A stretch of 64,000 nucleotides of DNA, taken from Bimastos eiseni (lineage: Eukaryota > Annelida > Clitellata > Crassiclitellata > Lumbricidae). Both the position numbers and the translations under genes were made by a program. The stretch covers positions 126,501-190,500 of the forward strand of contig OY365817.1 in NCBI GenBank assembly GCA_959347315.1, in the 5' to 3' direction. Under the pieces are notes generated by a model. It did no database searches, was not told the DNA's origin, and worked only from the letters and a program-made list of their open reading frames with translations. Shown piece after piece: positions 9,390 to 23,644 of this stretch; positions within the stretch are counted from its first letter, which is position 1; each line of letters begins with the position of its first letter.

Positions 9390-12060
9390 CAAAATCGATC
9401 AAAACTCTGAAACTAAATGAGCAAATGAAACTATTTTTGCAGAATTGTGATGGCAGTAGGTCCACACAGATTCTGGATGAAATATATGGGGTTTAGAGCA
9501 AGTCGCATTTTCAAGAAAAACACTGGACTAACTTATTCAAAGCCTTATGAAAGTACGCAATACAAAATCGATCAAAACTCTGAAACTAAATGAGCAAATG
9601 AAAATATTTTTGCAGATTTGTGATGGCAGTAGATCCACACGGATGCTGGATGAAAATTATGGGGTTTAGAGCAAGTCGCATTCTCAAGGAAAACACTGGA
9701 CTAACTTATTCAAAGCCTTGTGAAAGTACGCAATACAAAATCGATCAAAACTCTAAAACTAAATGAGCAAATGAAAATATTTTTGCAGAATTGGGATGGC
9801 AGTAGGTCCACAAAGATGCTGGATGAAAATTATGGGGTTTAGAGCAAGTCGCATTTTCAAGAAAAACACTGGACTAGCTTATTCAAAGCCTTGTGAAAGT
9901 ACGCAATACAAAATCGATCAAAACTCTGAAACTAAATGAGCAAATGAAAATATTTTTGCAGATTTGTGATGGCAGTAGATCCACACGGATGCTGGATGAA
10001 AATTATGGGGTTTAGAGCAAGTCGCATTCTCAAGGAAAACACTGGACTAACTTATTCAAAGCCTTGTGAAAGTACGTAATACAAAATCGATCAAAACTCT
10101 GAAACTAAATGAGCAAATGAAAATATTTTTGCAGAATTGGGATGGCAGTAGGTCCACACGGATGCTGGATGAAAATTATGGGGTTTAGAGCAAGTCGCAT
10201 TTTCAAGAAAAACACTGGACTAGCTTATTCAAAGCCTTGTGAAAGTACGCAATACAAAATCGATCAAAACTCTGAAACTAAATGAGCAAATGAAAATATT
10301 TTTGCAGAATTGGGATGGCAGTAGGTCCACACGGAAGCTGGATGAGAATTATGGGGTTTAGAGCAAGTCGCATTTTCAAGAAAAACACTGGACTAACTTA
10401 TTCAAAGCCTTGTGAAAGTACGCAATACAAAATCGATCAAAACTCTGAAACGAAATGAGCAAATGAAAATATTTTTGCAGAATTGTGATGGCAGTAGGTC
10501 CACACAGATTCTGGATGAAATATATGGGGTTTAGAGCAAGTCGCATTTTCAAGAAAAACACTGGACTAACTTATTCAAAGCCTTGTGAAAGTACGTAATA
10601 CAAAATCGATCAAAACTCTGAAACTAAATGAGCAAATGAAAATATTTATGCAAAATATTGATGGCAGTAGATCCACACGGATGCTGGATGAAAATTATGG
10701 GGTTTAGAGCAAGTCGCATTCTCAAGGAAAACACTGAACTAACTTATTCAAAGCCTTGTGAAAGTACGCAATACAAAATCGATCAAAACTCTAAAACTAA
10801 ATGAGCAAATGAAAATATTTTTTCAGTATTGGGATGGCAGTAGGTCCACAAAGATGCTGGATGAAAATTATGGGGTTTAGAGCAAGTCGCATTTTGAAGA
10901 AAAACACTGGACTAGCTTATTCAAAGCCTTGTTAAAGAACGCAATACAAAATCGATCAAAACTCTGAAACTAAATGAGCAAATGAAAATATTTTTGCAGA
11001 ATTGGGATGGCAGTAGGTCCACAAAGATGCTGGATGAAAATTATGGGGTTTAGAGCAAGTCGCATTTTCAAGAAAAACACTGGACTAGCTTATTCAAAGC
11101 CTTGTGAAAGTACGCAATACAAAATCGATCAAAACTCTGAAACTAAATGAGCAAATGAAAATATTTTTGCAGATTTGTGATGGCAGTAGATCCACACGGA
11201 TGCTGGATGAAAATTATGGGGTTTAGAGCAAGTCGCATTCTCAAGGAAAACACTGGACTAACTTATTCAAAGCCTTGTGAAAGTACGCAATACAAAATCG
11301 ATCAAAACTCTAAAACTAAATGAGCAAATGAAAATATTTTTTCAGTATTGGGATGGCAGTAGGTCCACAAAGATGCTGGATGAAAATTATAGGGTTTAGA
11401 GCAAGTCGCATTTTCAAGAAAAACACTGGACTAGCTTATTCAAAGCCTTGTGAAAGTACGCAATACAAAATCGATCAAAACTCTGAAACTAAATGAGCAA
11501 ATGAAAATATTTTTGCAGATTTGTGATGGCAGTAGATCCACACGGATGCTGGATGAAAATTATGGGGTTTAGAGCAAGTCGCATTCTCAAGGAAAACACT
11601 GGACTAACTTATTCAAAGCCTTGTGAAAGTACGCAATACAAAATCGATCAAAACTCTAAAACTAAATGAGCAAATGAAAATATTTTTGCAGAATTGGGAT
11701 GGCAGTAGGTCCACACGGATGCTGGATGAAAATTATGGGGTTTAGAGCAAGTCGCATTTTCAAGAAAAACACTGGACTAACTTATTCAAAGCCTTGTGAA
11801 AGTACGCAATCGATCAAAACTCTGAAACTAAATGAGCAAATGAAAATATTTTTGCAGAATTGTGATGGCAGTAGGTCCACACAGATTCTGGATGAAATAT
11901 ATGGGGTTTAGAGCAAGTCGCATTTTCAAGAAAAACACTGGACTAACTTATTCAAAGCCTTGTGAAAGTACGTAATACAAAATCGATCAAAACTCTGAAA
12001 CTAAATGAGCAAATGAAAATATTTATGCAAAATATTGATGGCAGTAGATCCACACGGATG
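9390..12060. repeat. Duplicated HOR segment (partner near 20095-22765)
   Basis: This matches about 20,095-22,765 at a 10,705-bp offset. Shared markers are the GAAACTATTTTT monomer near 9426, AAACGAAATG near 10,450, the 166-bp monomer at 11744 and the preceding CTCTAAAACT, which is CTCTGAAACT before most other 166-bp monomers. Differences noticed are ACGTAAT near 10,590 against ACGCAAT near 21,300 and TATAGGGTTT near 11,390 against TATGGGGTTT near 22,095. The end coordinates are approximate. Confidence 0.75.
11744..11909 (+). repeat. 166-bp deletion monomer, copy 4
   Basis: Same deletion, 3,453 bp (20 monomers) after copy 3. The monomer before it carries CTCTAAAACT, shared with the copies at 22449 and 22961. 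Confidence 0.95.
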
Positions 12061-15000
12061 CTGGATGAAAATTATGGGGTTTAGAGCAAGTCGCATTCTC
12101 AAGGAAAACACTGGACTAACTTATTCAAAGCCTTGTGAAAGTACGCAATACAAAATCGATCAAAACTCTGAAACTAAATGAGCAAATGAAAATATTTTTG
12201 CAGAATTGTGATGGCAGTAGGTCCACACAGATGCTGGATGAAAATTATGGGGTTTAGAGCAAGTTCCATTTTCAAGAAAAACACTGGACTAACTTATTCA
12301 AAGCCTTGTGAAAGTACGCAATACAAAATCGATCAAAACTCTGAAACTAAATGAGCAAATGAAAATATTTATGCAAAATCTTGATGGCAGTAGATCCACA
12401 CGGATGCTGGATGAAAATTATGGGGTTTAGAGCAAGTCGCATTTTCAAGAAAAACACTGGACTAGCTTATTCAAAGCCTTGTGAAAGTACGCAATACAAA
12501 ATCGATCAAAACTCTGAAATTAAATGAGCAAATGAAAATATTTTTGCAGAATTGGGATGGCAGTAGGTCCACAAAGATGCTGGATGAAAATTATGGGGTT
12601 TAGAGCAAGTCGCATTTTGAAGAAAAACACTGGACTAACTTATTCAAAGCCTTGTGAAAGTACGCAATACAAAATCGATCAAAACTCTGAAACTAAATGA
12701 GCAAATGAAACTATTTTTGCAGAATTGTGATGGCAGTAGGTCCACACAGATTCTGGATGAAATATATGGGGTTTAGAGCAAGTCGCATTTTCAAGAAAAA
12801 CACTGGACTAACTTATTCAAAGCCTTATGAAAGTACGCAATACAAAATCGATCAAAACTCTGAAACTAAATGAGCAAATGAAAATATTTTTGCAGATTTG
12901 TGATGGCAGTAGATCCACACGGATGCTGGATGAAAATTATGGGGTTTAGAGCAAGTCGCATTCTCAAGGAAAACACTGGACTAACTTATTCAAAGCCTTG
13001 TGAAAGTACGCAATACAAAATCGATCAAAACTCTAAAACTAAATGAGCAAATGAAAATATTTTTTCAGAATTGGGATGGCAGTAGGTCCACAAAGATGCT
13101 GGATGAAAATTATGGGGTTTAGAGCAAGTCGCATTTTCAAGGAAAACACTGGACTAGCTTATTCAAAGCCTTGTGAAAGTACGCAATACAAAATCGATCA
13201 AAACTCTGAAACTAAATGAGCAAATGAAAATATTTTTGCAGAATTGGGATGGCAGTAGGTCCACAAAGATGCTGGATGAAAATTATGGGGTTTAGAGCAA
13301 GTCGCATTTTCAAGAAAAACACTGGACTAGCTTATTCAAAGCCTTGTGAAAGTACGCAATACAAAATCGATCAAAACTCTGAAACTAAATGAGCAAATGA
13401 AAATATTTTTGCAGATTTGTGATGGCAGTAGATCCACACGGATGCTGGATGAAAATTATGGGGTTTAGAGCAAGTCGCATTCTCAAGGAAAACACTGGAC
13501 TAACTTATTCAAAGCCTTGTGAAAGTACGTAATACAAAATCGATCAAAACTCTGAAACTAAATGAGCAAATGAAAATATTTTTGCAGAATTGGGATGGCA
13601 GTAGGTCCACACGGATGCTGGATGAAAATTATGGGGTTTAGAGCAAGTCGCATTTTCAAGAAAAACACTGGACTAGCTTATTCAAAGCCTTGTGAAAGTA
13701 CGCAATACAAAATCGATCAAAACTCTGAAACTAAATGAGCAAATGAAAATATTTATGCAAAATCTTGATGGCAGTAGATCCACACGGATGCTGGATGAAA
13801 ATTATGGGGTTTAGAGCAAGTCGCATTCGCAAAGAAAACACTGGACTAACTTATTCAAAGCCTTGTGAAAGTACGCAATACAAAATCGATCAAAACTCTG
13901 AAACTAAATGAGCAAATGAAAATATTTATGCAAAATATTGATGGCAGTAGATCCACACGGATGCTGGATGAGAATTATGGGGTTTAGAGCAAGTCGCATT
14001 TTCAAGGAAAACACTGGACTAACTTATTCAAAGCCTTGTGAAAGTACGTAATACAAAATCGATCAAAACTCTGAAACTAAATGAGCAAATGAAAATATTT
14101 ATGCAAAATATTGATGGCAGTAGATCCACACGGATGCTGGATGAAAATTATGGGGTTTAGAGCAAGTCGCATTCTCAAGGAAAACACTGAACTAACTTAT
14201 TCAAAGCCTTGTGAAAGTACGCAATACAAAATCGATCAAAACTCTAAAACTAAATGAGCAAATGAAAATATTTTTTCAGTATTGGGATGGCAGTAGGTCC
14301 ACAAAGATGCTGGATGAAAATTATGGGGTTTAGAGCAAGTCGCATTTTGAAGAAAAACACTGGACTAGCTTATTCAAAGCCTTGTTAAAGAACGCAATAC
14401 AAAATCGATCAAAACTCTGAAACTAAATGAGCAAATGAAAATATCTTTGCAGAATTGGGATGGCAGTAGGTCCACAAAGATGCTGGATGAAAATTATGGG
14501 GTTTAGAGCAAGTCGCATTTTCAAGAAAAACACTGGACTAGCTTATTCAAAGCCTTGTGAAAGTACGCAATACAAAATCGATCAAAACTCTGAAACTAAA
14601 TGAGCAAATGAAAATATTTTTGCAGATTTGTGATGGCAGTAGATCCACACGGATGCTGGATGAAAATTATGGGGTTTAGAGCAAGTCGCATTCTCAAGGA
14701 AAACACTGAACTAACTTATTCAAAGCCTTGTGAAAGTACGCAATACAAAATCGATCAAAACTCTAAAACTAAATGAGCAAATGAAAATATTTTTTCAGTA
14801 TTGGGATGGCAGTAGGTCCACAAAGATGCTGGATGAAAATTATGGGGTTTAGAGCAAGTCGCATTTTCAAGAAAAACACTGGACTAGCTTATTCAAAGCC
14901 TTGTGAAAGTACGCAATACAAAATCGATCAAAACTCTGAAACTAAATGAGCAAATGAAAATATTTTTGCAGATTTGTGATGGCAGTAGATCCACACGGAT

Positions 15001-15196
15001 GCTGGATGAAAATTATGGGGTTTAGAGCAAGTCGCATTCTCAAGGAAAACACTGGACTAACTTATTCAAAGCCTTGTGAAAGTACGCAATACAAAATCGA
15101 TCAAAACTCTGAAACTAAATGAGCAAATGAAAATATTTTTGCAGAATTGGGATGGCAGTAGGTCCACACGGATGCTGGATGAAAATTATGGGGTTT

Positions 15197-15362
15197 AGAG
15201 CAAGTCGCATTTTCAAGAAAAACACTGGACTAACTTATTCAAAGCCTTGTGAAAGTACGCAATCGATCAAAACTCTGAAACTAAATGAGCAAATGAAAAT
15301 ATTTTTGCAGAATTGTGATGGCAGTAGGTCCACACAGATTCTGGATGAAATATATGGGGTTT
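15197..15362 (+). repeat. 166-bp deletion monomer, copy 5
   Basis: Same deletion, 3,453 bp after copy 4 and 12,947 bp after copy 1, of which it is the long-block duplicate. Confidence 0.95.
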
Positions 15363-18300
15363 AGAGCAAGTCGCATTTTCAAGAAAAACACTGGACTAAC
15401 TTATTCAAAGCCTTGTGAAAGTACGTAATACAAAATCGATCAAAACTCTAAAACTAAATGAGCAAATGAAAATATTTTTTCAGAATTGGGATGGCAGTAG
15501 GTCCACAAAGATGCTGGATGAAAATTATGGGGTTTAGAGCAAGTCGCATTTTCAAGAAAAACACTGGACTAGCTTATTCAAAGCCTTGTGAAAGTACGCA
15601 ATACAAAATCGATCAAAACTCTAAAACTAAATGAGCAAATGAAAATATTTTTTCAGAATTGGGATGGCAGTAGGTCCACAAAGATGCTGGATGAAAATTA
15701 TGGGGTTTAGAGCAAGTCGCATTCTCAAGAAAAACACTGGACTAGCTTATTCAAAGCCTTGTGAAAGTACGCAATACAAAATCGATCAAAACTCTAAAAC
15801 TAAATGAGCAAATGAAAATATTTATGCAAAATATTGATGGCAGTAGATCCACACGGATGCTGGATGAAAATTATGGGGTTTAGAGCAAGTCGCATTCTCA
15901 AGGAAAACACTGGACTAACTTATTCAAAGCCATGTGAAAGTACGCAATACAAAATCGATCAAAACTCTGAAACTAAATGAGCAAATGAAAATATTTTTGC
16001 AGAATTGTGATGGCAGTAGGTCCACACAGATGCTGGATGAAAATTATGGGGTTTAGAGCAAGTTCCATTTTCAAGAAAAACACTGGACTAACTTATTCAA
16101 AGCCTTGTGAAAGTACGCAATACAAAATCGATCAAAACTCTGAAACTAAATGAGCAAATGAAAATATTTTTGCAAAATCTTGATGGCAGTAGATCCACAA
16201 AGATGCTGGATGAAAATTATGGGGTTTAGAGCAAGTCGCATTTTCAAGAAAAACACTGGACTAGCTTATTCAAAGCCTTGTGAAAGTACGCAATACAAAA
16301 TCGATCAAAACTCTAAAACTAAATGAGCAAATGAAAATATTTTTTCAGAATTGGGATGGCAGTAGGTCCACAAAGATGCTGGATGAAAATTATGGGGTTT
16401 AGAGCAAGTCGCATTCTCAAGAAAAACACTGGACTAGCTTATTCAAAGCCTTGTGAAAGTACGCAATACAAAATCGATCAAAACTCTGAAACTAAATGAG
16501 CAAATGAAACTATTTTTGCAGAATTGTGATGGCAGTAGGTCCACACAGATTCTGGATGAAATATATGGGGTTTAGAGCAAGTCGCATTTTCAAGAAAAAC
16601 ACTGGACTAACTTATTCAAAGCCTTATGAAAGTACGCAATACAAAATCGATCAAAACTCTGAAACTAAATGAGCAAATGAAAATATTTTTGCAGATTTGT
16701 GATGGCAGTAGATCCACACGGATGCTGGATGAAAATTATGGGGTTTAGAGCAAGTCGCATTCTCAAGGAAAACACTGGACTAACTTATTCAAAGCCTTGT
16801 GAAAGTACGCAATACAAAATCGATCAAAACTCTAAAACTAAATGAGCAAATGAAAATATTTTTGCAGAATTGGGATGGCAGTAGGTCCACAAAGATGCTG
16901 GATGAAAATTATGGGGTTTAGAGCAAGTCGCATTTTCAAGAAAAACACTGGACTAGCTTATTCAAAGCCTTGTGAAAGTACGCAATACAAAATCGATCAA
17001 AACTCTGAAACTAAATGAGCAAATGAAAATATTTTTGCAGATTTGTGATGGCAGTAGATCCACACGGATGCTGGATGAAAATTATGGGGTTTAGAGCAAG
17101 TCGCATTCTCAAGGAAAACACTGGACTAACTTATTCAAAGCCTTGTGAAAGTACGTAATACAAAATCGATCAAAACTCTGAAACTAAATGAGCAAATGAA
17201 AATATTTTTGCAGAATTGGGATGGCAGTAGGTCCACACGGATGCTGGATGAAAATTATGGGGTTTAGAGCAAGTCGCATTTTCAAGAAAAACACTGGACT
17301 AGCTTATTCAAAGCCTTGTGAAAGTACGCAATACAAAATCGATCAAAACTCTGAAACTAAATGAGCAAATGAAAATATTTTTGCAGAATTGGGATGGCAG
17401 TAGGTCCACACGGAAGCTGGATGAGAATTATGGGGTTTAGAGCAAGTCGCATTTTCAAGAAAAACACTGGACTAACTTATTCAAAGCCTTGTGAAAGTAC
17501 GCAATACAAAATCGATCAAAACTCTGAAACGAAATGAGCAAATGAAAATATTTTTGCAGAATTGTGATGGCAGTAGGTCCACACAGATTCTGGATGAAAT
17601 ATATGGGGTTTAGAGCAAGTCGCATTTTCAAGAAAAACACTGGACTAACTTATTCAAAGCCTTGTGAAAGTACGCAATACAAAATCGATCAAAACTCTGA
17701 AACTAAATGAGCAAATGAAAATATTTATGCAAAATATTGATGGCAGTAGATCCACACGGATGCTGGATGAAAATTATGGGGTTTAGAGCAAGTCGCATTC
17801 TCAAGGAAAACACTGAACTAACTTATTCAAAGCCTTGTGAAAGTACGCAATACAAAATCGATCAAAACTCTAAAACTAAATGAGCAAATGAAAATATTTT
17901 TTCAGTATTGGGATGGCAGTAGGTCCACAAAGATGCTGGATGAAAATTATGGGGTTTAGAGCAAGTCGCATTTTGAAGAAAAACACTGGACTAGCTTATT
18001 CAAAGCCTTGTTAAAGAACGCAATACAAAATCGATCAAAACTCTGAAACTAAATGAGCAAATGAAAATATCTTTGCAGAATTGGGATGGCAGTAGGTCCA
18101 CAAAGATGCTGGATGAAAATTATGGGGTTTAGAGCAAGTCGCATTTTCAAGAAAAACACTGGACTAGCTTATTCAAAGCCTTGTGAAAGTACGCAATACA
18201 AAATCGATCAAAACTCTGAAACTAAATGAGCAAATGAAAATATTTTTGCAGATTTGTGATGGCAGTAGATCCACACGGATGCTGGATGAAAATTATGGGG

Positions 18301-18822
18301 TTTAGAGCAAGTCGCATTCTCAAGGAAAACACTGAACTAACTTATTCAAAGCCTTGTGAAAGTACGCAATACAAAATCGATCAAAACTCTAAAACTAAAT
18401 GAGCAAATGAAAATATTTTTTCAGTATTGGGATGGCAGTAGGTCCACAAAGATGCTGGATGAAAATTATGGGGTTTAGAGCAAGTCGCATTTTCAAGAAA
18501 AACACTGGACTAGCTTATTCAAAGCCTTGTGAAAGTACGCAATACAAAATCGATCAAAACTCTGAAACTAAATGAGCAAATGAAAATATTTTTGCAGATT
18601 TGTGATGGCAGTAGATCCACACGGATGCTGGATGAAAATTATGGGGTTTAGAGCAAGTCGCATTCTCAAGGAAAACACTGGACTAACTTATTCAAAGCCT
18701 TGTGAAAGTACGCAATACAAAATCGATCAAAACTCTGAAACTAAATGAGCAAATGAAAATATTTTTGCAGAATTGGGATGGCAGTAGGTCCACACGGATG
18801 CTGGATGAAAATTATGGGGTTT

Positions 18823-18988
18823 AGAGCAAGTCGCATTTTCAAGAAAAACACTGGACTAACTTATTCAAAGCCTTGTGAAAGTACGCAATCGATCAAAACT
18901 CTGAAACTAAATGAGCAAATGAAAATATTTTTGCAGAATTGTGATGGCAGTAGGTCCACACAGATTCTGGATGAAATATATGGGGTTT
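18823..18988 (+). repeat. 166-bp deletion monomer, copy 6
   Basis: Same deletion, 3,626 bp after copy 5. It is the duplicate of copy 2 in the long block. Confidence 0.95.
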
Positions 18989-20094
18989 AGAGCAAGTCGC
19001 ATTTTCAAGAAAAACACTGGACTAACTTATTCAAAGCCTTGTGAAAGTACGTAATACAAAATCGATCAAAACTCTAAAACTAAATGAGCAAATGAAAATA
19101 TTTTTTCAGAATTGGGATGGCAGTAGGTCCACAAAGATGCTGGATGAAAATTATGGGGTTTAGAGCAAGTCGCATTTTCAAGAAAAACACTGGACTAGCT
19201 TATTCAAAGCCTTGTGAAAGTACGCAATACAAAATCGATCAAAACTCTAAAACTAAATGAGCAAATGAAAATATTTTTTCAGAATTGGGATGGCAGTAGG
19301 TCCACAAAGATGCTGGATGAAAATTATGGGGTTTAGAGCAAGTCGCATTCTCAAGAAAAACACTGGACTAGCTTATTCAAAGCCTTGTGAAAGTACGCAA
19401 TACAAAATCGATCAAAACTCTAAAACTAAATGAGCAAATGAAAATATTTATGCAAAATATTGATGGCAGTAGATCCACACGGATGCTGGATGAAAATTAT
19501 GGGGTTTAGAGCAAGTCGCATTCTCAAGGAAAACACTGGACTAACTTATTCAAAGCCATGTGAAAGTACGCAATACAAAATCGATCAAAACTCTGAAACT
19601 AAATGAGCAAATGAAAATATTTTTGCAGAATTGTGATGGCAGTAGGTCCACACAGATGCTGGATGAAAATTATGGGGTTTAGAGCAAGTTCCATTTTCAA
19701 GAAAAACACTGGACTAACTTATTCAAAGCCTTGTGAAAGTACGCAATACAAAATCGATCAAAACTCTGAAACTAAATGAGCAAATGAAAATATTTTTGCA
19801 AAATCTTGATGGCAGTAGATCCACAAAGATGCTGGATGAAAATTATGGGGTTTAGAGCAAGTCGCATTTTCAAGAAAAACACTGGACTAGCTTATTCAAA
19901 GCCTTGTGAAAGTACGCAATACAAAATCGATCAAAACTCTAAAACTAAATGAGCAAATGAAAATATTTTTTCAGAATTGGGATGGCAGTAGGTCCACAAA
20001 GATGCTGGATGAAAATTATGGGGTTTAGAGCAAGTCGCATTCTCAAGAAAAACACTGGACTAGCTTATTCAAAGCCTTGTGAAAGTACGCAATA

Positions 20095-22765
20095 CAAAAT
20101 CGATCAAAACTCTGAAACTAAATGAGCAAATGAAACTATTTTTGCAGAATTGTGATGGCAGTAGGTCCACACAGATTCTGGATGAAATATATGGGGTTTA
20201 GAGCAAGTCGCATTTTCAAGAAAAACACTGGACTAACTTATTCAAAGCCTTATGAAAGTACGCAATACAAAATCGATCAAAACTCTGAAACTAAATGAGC
20301 AAATGAAAATATTTTTGCAGATTTGTGATGGCAGTAGATCCACACGGATGCTGGATGAAAATTATGGGGTTTAGAGCAAGTCGCATTCTCAAGGAAAACA
20401 CTGGACTAACTTATTCAAAGCCTTGTGAAAGTACGCAATACAAAATCGATCAAAACTCTAAAACTAAATGAGCAAATGAAAATATTTTTGCAGAATTGGG
20501 ATGGCAGTAGGTCCACAAAGATGCTGGATGAAAATTATGGGGTTTAGAGCAAGTCGCATTTTCAAGAAAAACACTGGACTAGCTTATTCAAAGCCTTGTG
20601 AAAGTACGCAATACAAAATCGATCAAAACTCTGAAACTAAATGAGCAAATGAAAATATTTTTGCAGATTTGTGATGGCAGTAGATCCACACGGATGCTGG
20701 ATGAAAATTATGGGGTTTAGAGCAAGTCGCATTCTCAAGGAAAACACTGGACTAACTTATTCAAAGCCTTGTGAAAGTACGTAATACAAAATCGATCAAA
20801 ACTCTGAAACTAAATGAGCAAATGAAAATATTTTTGCAGAATTGGGATGGCAGTAGGTCCACACGGATGCTGGATGAAAATTATGGGGTTTAGAGCAAGT
20901 CGCATTTTCAAGAAAAACACTGGACTAGCTTATTCAAAGCCTTGTGAAAGTACGCAATACAAAATCGATCAAAACTCTGAAACTAAATGAGCAAATGAAA
21001 ATATTTTTGCAGAATTGGGATGGCAGTAGGTCCACACGGAAGCTGGATGAGAATTATGGGGTTTAGAGCAAGTCGCATTTTCAAGAAAAACACTGGACTA
21101 ACTTATTCAAAGCCTTGTGAAAGTACGCAATACAAAATCGATCAAAACTCTGAAACGAAATGAGCAAATGAAAATATTTTTGCAGAATTGTGATGGCAGT
21201 AGGTCCACACAGATTCTGGATGAAATATATGGGGTTTAGAGCAAGTCGCATTTTCAAGAAAAACACTGGACTAACTTATTCAAAGCCTTGTGAAAGTACG
21301 CAATACAAAATCGATCAAAACTCTGAAACTAAATGAGCAAATGAAAATATTTATGCAAAATATTGATGGCAGTAGATCCACACGGATGCTGGATGAAAAT
21401 TATGGGGTTTAGAGCAAGTCGCATTCTCAAGGAAAACACTGAACTAACTTATTCAAAGCCTTGTGAAAGTACGCAATACAAAATCGATCAAAACTCTAAA
21501 ACTAAATGAGCAAATGAAAATATTTTTTCAGTATTGGGATGGCAGTAGGTCCACAAAGATGCTGGATGAAAATTATGGGGTTTAGAGCAAGTCGCATTTT
21601 GAAGAAAAACACTGGACTAGCTTATTCAAAGCCTTGTTAAAGAACGCAATACAAAATCGATCAAAACTCTGAAACTAAATGAGCAAATGAAAATATTTTT
21701 GCAGAATTGGGATGGCAGTAGGTCCACAAAGATGCTGGATGAAAATTATGGGGTTTAGAGCAAGTCGCATTTTCAAGAAAAACACTGGACTAGCTTATTC
21801 AAAGCCTTGTGAAAGTACGCAATACAAAATCGATCAAAACTCTGAAACTAAATGAGCAAATGAAAATATTTTTGCAGATTTGTGATGGCAGTAGATCCAC
21901 ACGGATGCTGGATGAAAATTATGGGGTTTAGAGCAAGTCGCATTCTCAAGGAAAACACTGGACTAACTTATTCAAAGCCTTGTGAAAGTACGCAATACAA
22001 AATCGATCAAAACTCTAAAACTAAATGAGCAAATGAAAATATTTTTTCAGTATTGGGATGGCAGTAGGTCCACAAAGATGCTGGATGAAAATTATGGGGT
22101 TTAGAGCAAGTCGCATTTTCAAGAAAAACACTGGACTAGCTTATTCAAAGCCTTGTGAAAGTACGCAATACAAAATCGATCAAAACTCTGAAACTAAATG
22201 AGCAAATGAAAATATTTTTGCAGATTTGTGATGGCAGTAGATCCACACGGATGCTGGATGAAAATTATGGGGTTTAGAGCAAGTCGCATTCTCAAGGAAA
22301 ACACTGGACTAACTTATTCAAAGCCTTGTGAAAGTACGCAATACAAAATCGATCAAAACTCTAAAACTAAATGAGCAAATGAAAATATTTTTGCAGAATT
22401 GGGATGGCAGTAGGTCCACACGGATGCTGGATGAAAATTATGGGGTTTAGAGCAAGTCGCATTTTCAAGAAAAACACTGGACTAACTTATTCAAAGCCTT
22501 GTGAAAGTACGCAATCGATCAAAACTCTGAAACTAAATGAGCAAATGAAAATATTTTTGCAGAATTGTGATGGCAGTAGGTCCACACAGATTCTGGATGA
22601 AATATATGGGGTTTAGAGCAAGTCGCATTTTCAAGAAAAACACTGGACTAACTTATTCAAAGCCTTGTGAAAGTACGTAATACAAAATCGATCAAAACTC
22701 TGAAACTAAATGAGCAAATGAAAATATTTATGCAAAATATTGATGGCAGTAGATCCACACGGATG
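20095..22765. repeat. Duplicated HOR segment (partner near 9390-12060)
   Basis: Partner of the 9.4-12.1 kb segment at a 10,705-bp offset, with the 166-bp monomer at 22449. It overlaps the end of the long block 12948-20749, so this stretch is a mosaic of at least two source registers. Beyond about 22,765 the local copy has GATGAAAAATATGG where the partner has GATGAAAATTATGG. Confidence 0.75.
22449..22614 (+). repeat. 166-bp deletion monomer, copy 7
   Basis: Same deletion, 3,626 bp after copy 6. It is the first of two copies inside a local 3-monomer tandem duplication. Confidence 0.95.
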
Positions 22766-22960
22766 CTGGATGAAAAATATGGGGTTTAGAGCAAGTCGCA
22801 TTCTCAAGGAAAACACTGGACTAACTTATTCAAAGCCTTGTGAAAGTGCGCAATACAAAATCGATCAAAACTCTAAAACTAAATGAGCAAATGAAAATAT
22901 TTTTGCAGAATTGGGATGGCAGTAGGTCCACACGGATGCTGGATGAAAATTATGGGGTTT

Positions 22961-23126
22961 AGAGCAAGTCGCATTTTCAAGAAAAACACTGGACTAACTT
23001 ATTCAAAGCCTTGTGAAAGTACGCAATCGATCAAAACTCTGAAACTAAATGAGCAAATGAAAATATTTTTGCAGAATTGTGATGGCAGTAGGTCCACACA
23101 GATTCTGGATGAAATATATGGGGTTT
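22961..23126 (+). repeat. 166-bp deletion monomer, copy 8
   Basis: Same deletion, 512 bp (3 monomers minus 7 bp) after copy 7, as expected from the local tandem duplication. Confidence 0.95.
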
Positions 23127-23472
23127 AGAGCAAGTCGCATTTTCAAGAAAGACACTGGACTAACTTATTCAAAGCCTTGTGAAAGTACGTAATACAAAAT
23201 CGATCAAAACTCTGAAACTAAATGAGCAAATGAAAATATTTATGCAAAATATTGATGGCAGTAGATCCACACGGATGCTGGATGAAAAATATGGGGTTTA
23301 GAGCAAGTCGCATTCTCAAGGAAAACACTGGACTAACTTATTCAAAGCCTTGTGAAAGTGCGCAATACAAAATCGATCAAAACTCTGAAACTAAATGAGC
23401 AAATGAAAATATTTTTGCAGAATTGGGACGGCAGTAGGTCCAAAAAGATGCTGGATGAAAATTATGGGGTTT

Positions 23473-23644
23473 AGAGCAAGTCGCATTCTCAAGAAAAACA
23501 CTGGACTAACTTATTCAAAGCCTTGTGAAAGTACGCAATACAAAATCGATCAAAACTCTAAAACTAAATGAGCAAATGAAAATATTTTTCAGAATTGGGA
23601 TGGCAGTAGGTCCACAAAGATGCTGGATGAAAATTATGGGGTTT
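23473..23644 (+). repeat. 172-bp monomer, 1-bp T-run deletion
   Basis: The T-run before CAGAATTGGG has five T (23585-23589) instead of six. This shortens the monomer by one base and opens a spurious 72-codon frame across the boundary with the next monomer. Confidence 0.93.

Larger units (their letters stand above)
12948..20749. repeat. Long duplicated block, copy 2 (partner at 1-7802)
   Basis: Second copy of the 7.8-kb block, carrying the same order of monomer classes and the same rare variants, including the 166-bp monomers at 15197 and 18823. It is separated from copy 1 by about 5.1 kb (7803-12,947) that belongs to the same HOR family in a different register. An exact 7.8-kb repeat in a satellite can be a true recent duplication or an assembly artefact; the sequence alone cannot separate them. 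Confidence 0.88.
22337..23386. repeat. 3-monomer tandem duplication (512-bp period)
   Basis: 22337-22874 matches 22849-23386 at a 512-bp offset. The left limit is A/G at 22336 and 22848 (GTACGC against GTGCGC), and the right limit is A/G at 22875 and 23387 (CTAAAACT against CTGAAACT). One private change inside is G at 23151 (AAAGACACTGG). Each copy holds one 166-bp monomer. The overlap of the two matching segments beyond one period identifies a direct tandem duplication. Confidence 0.88.
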
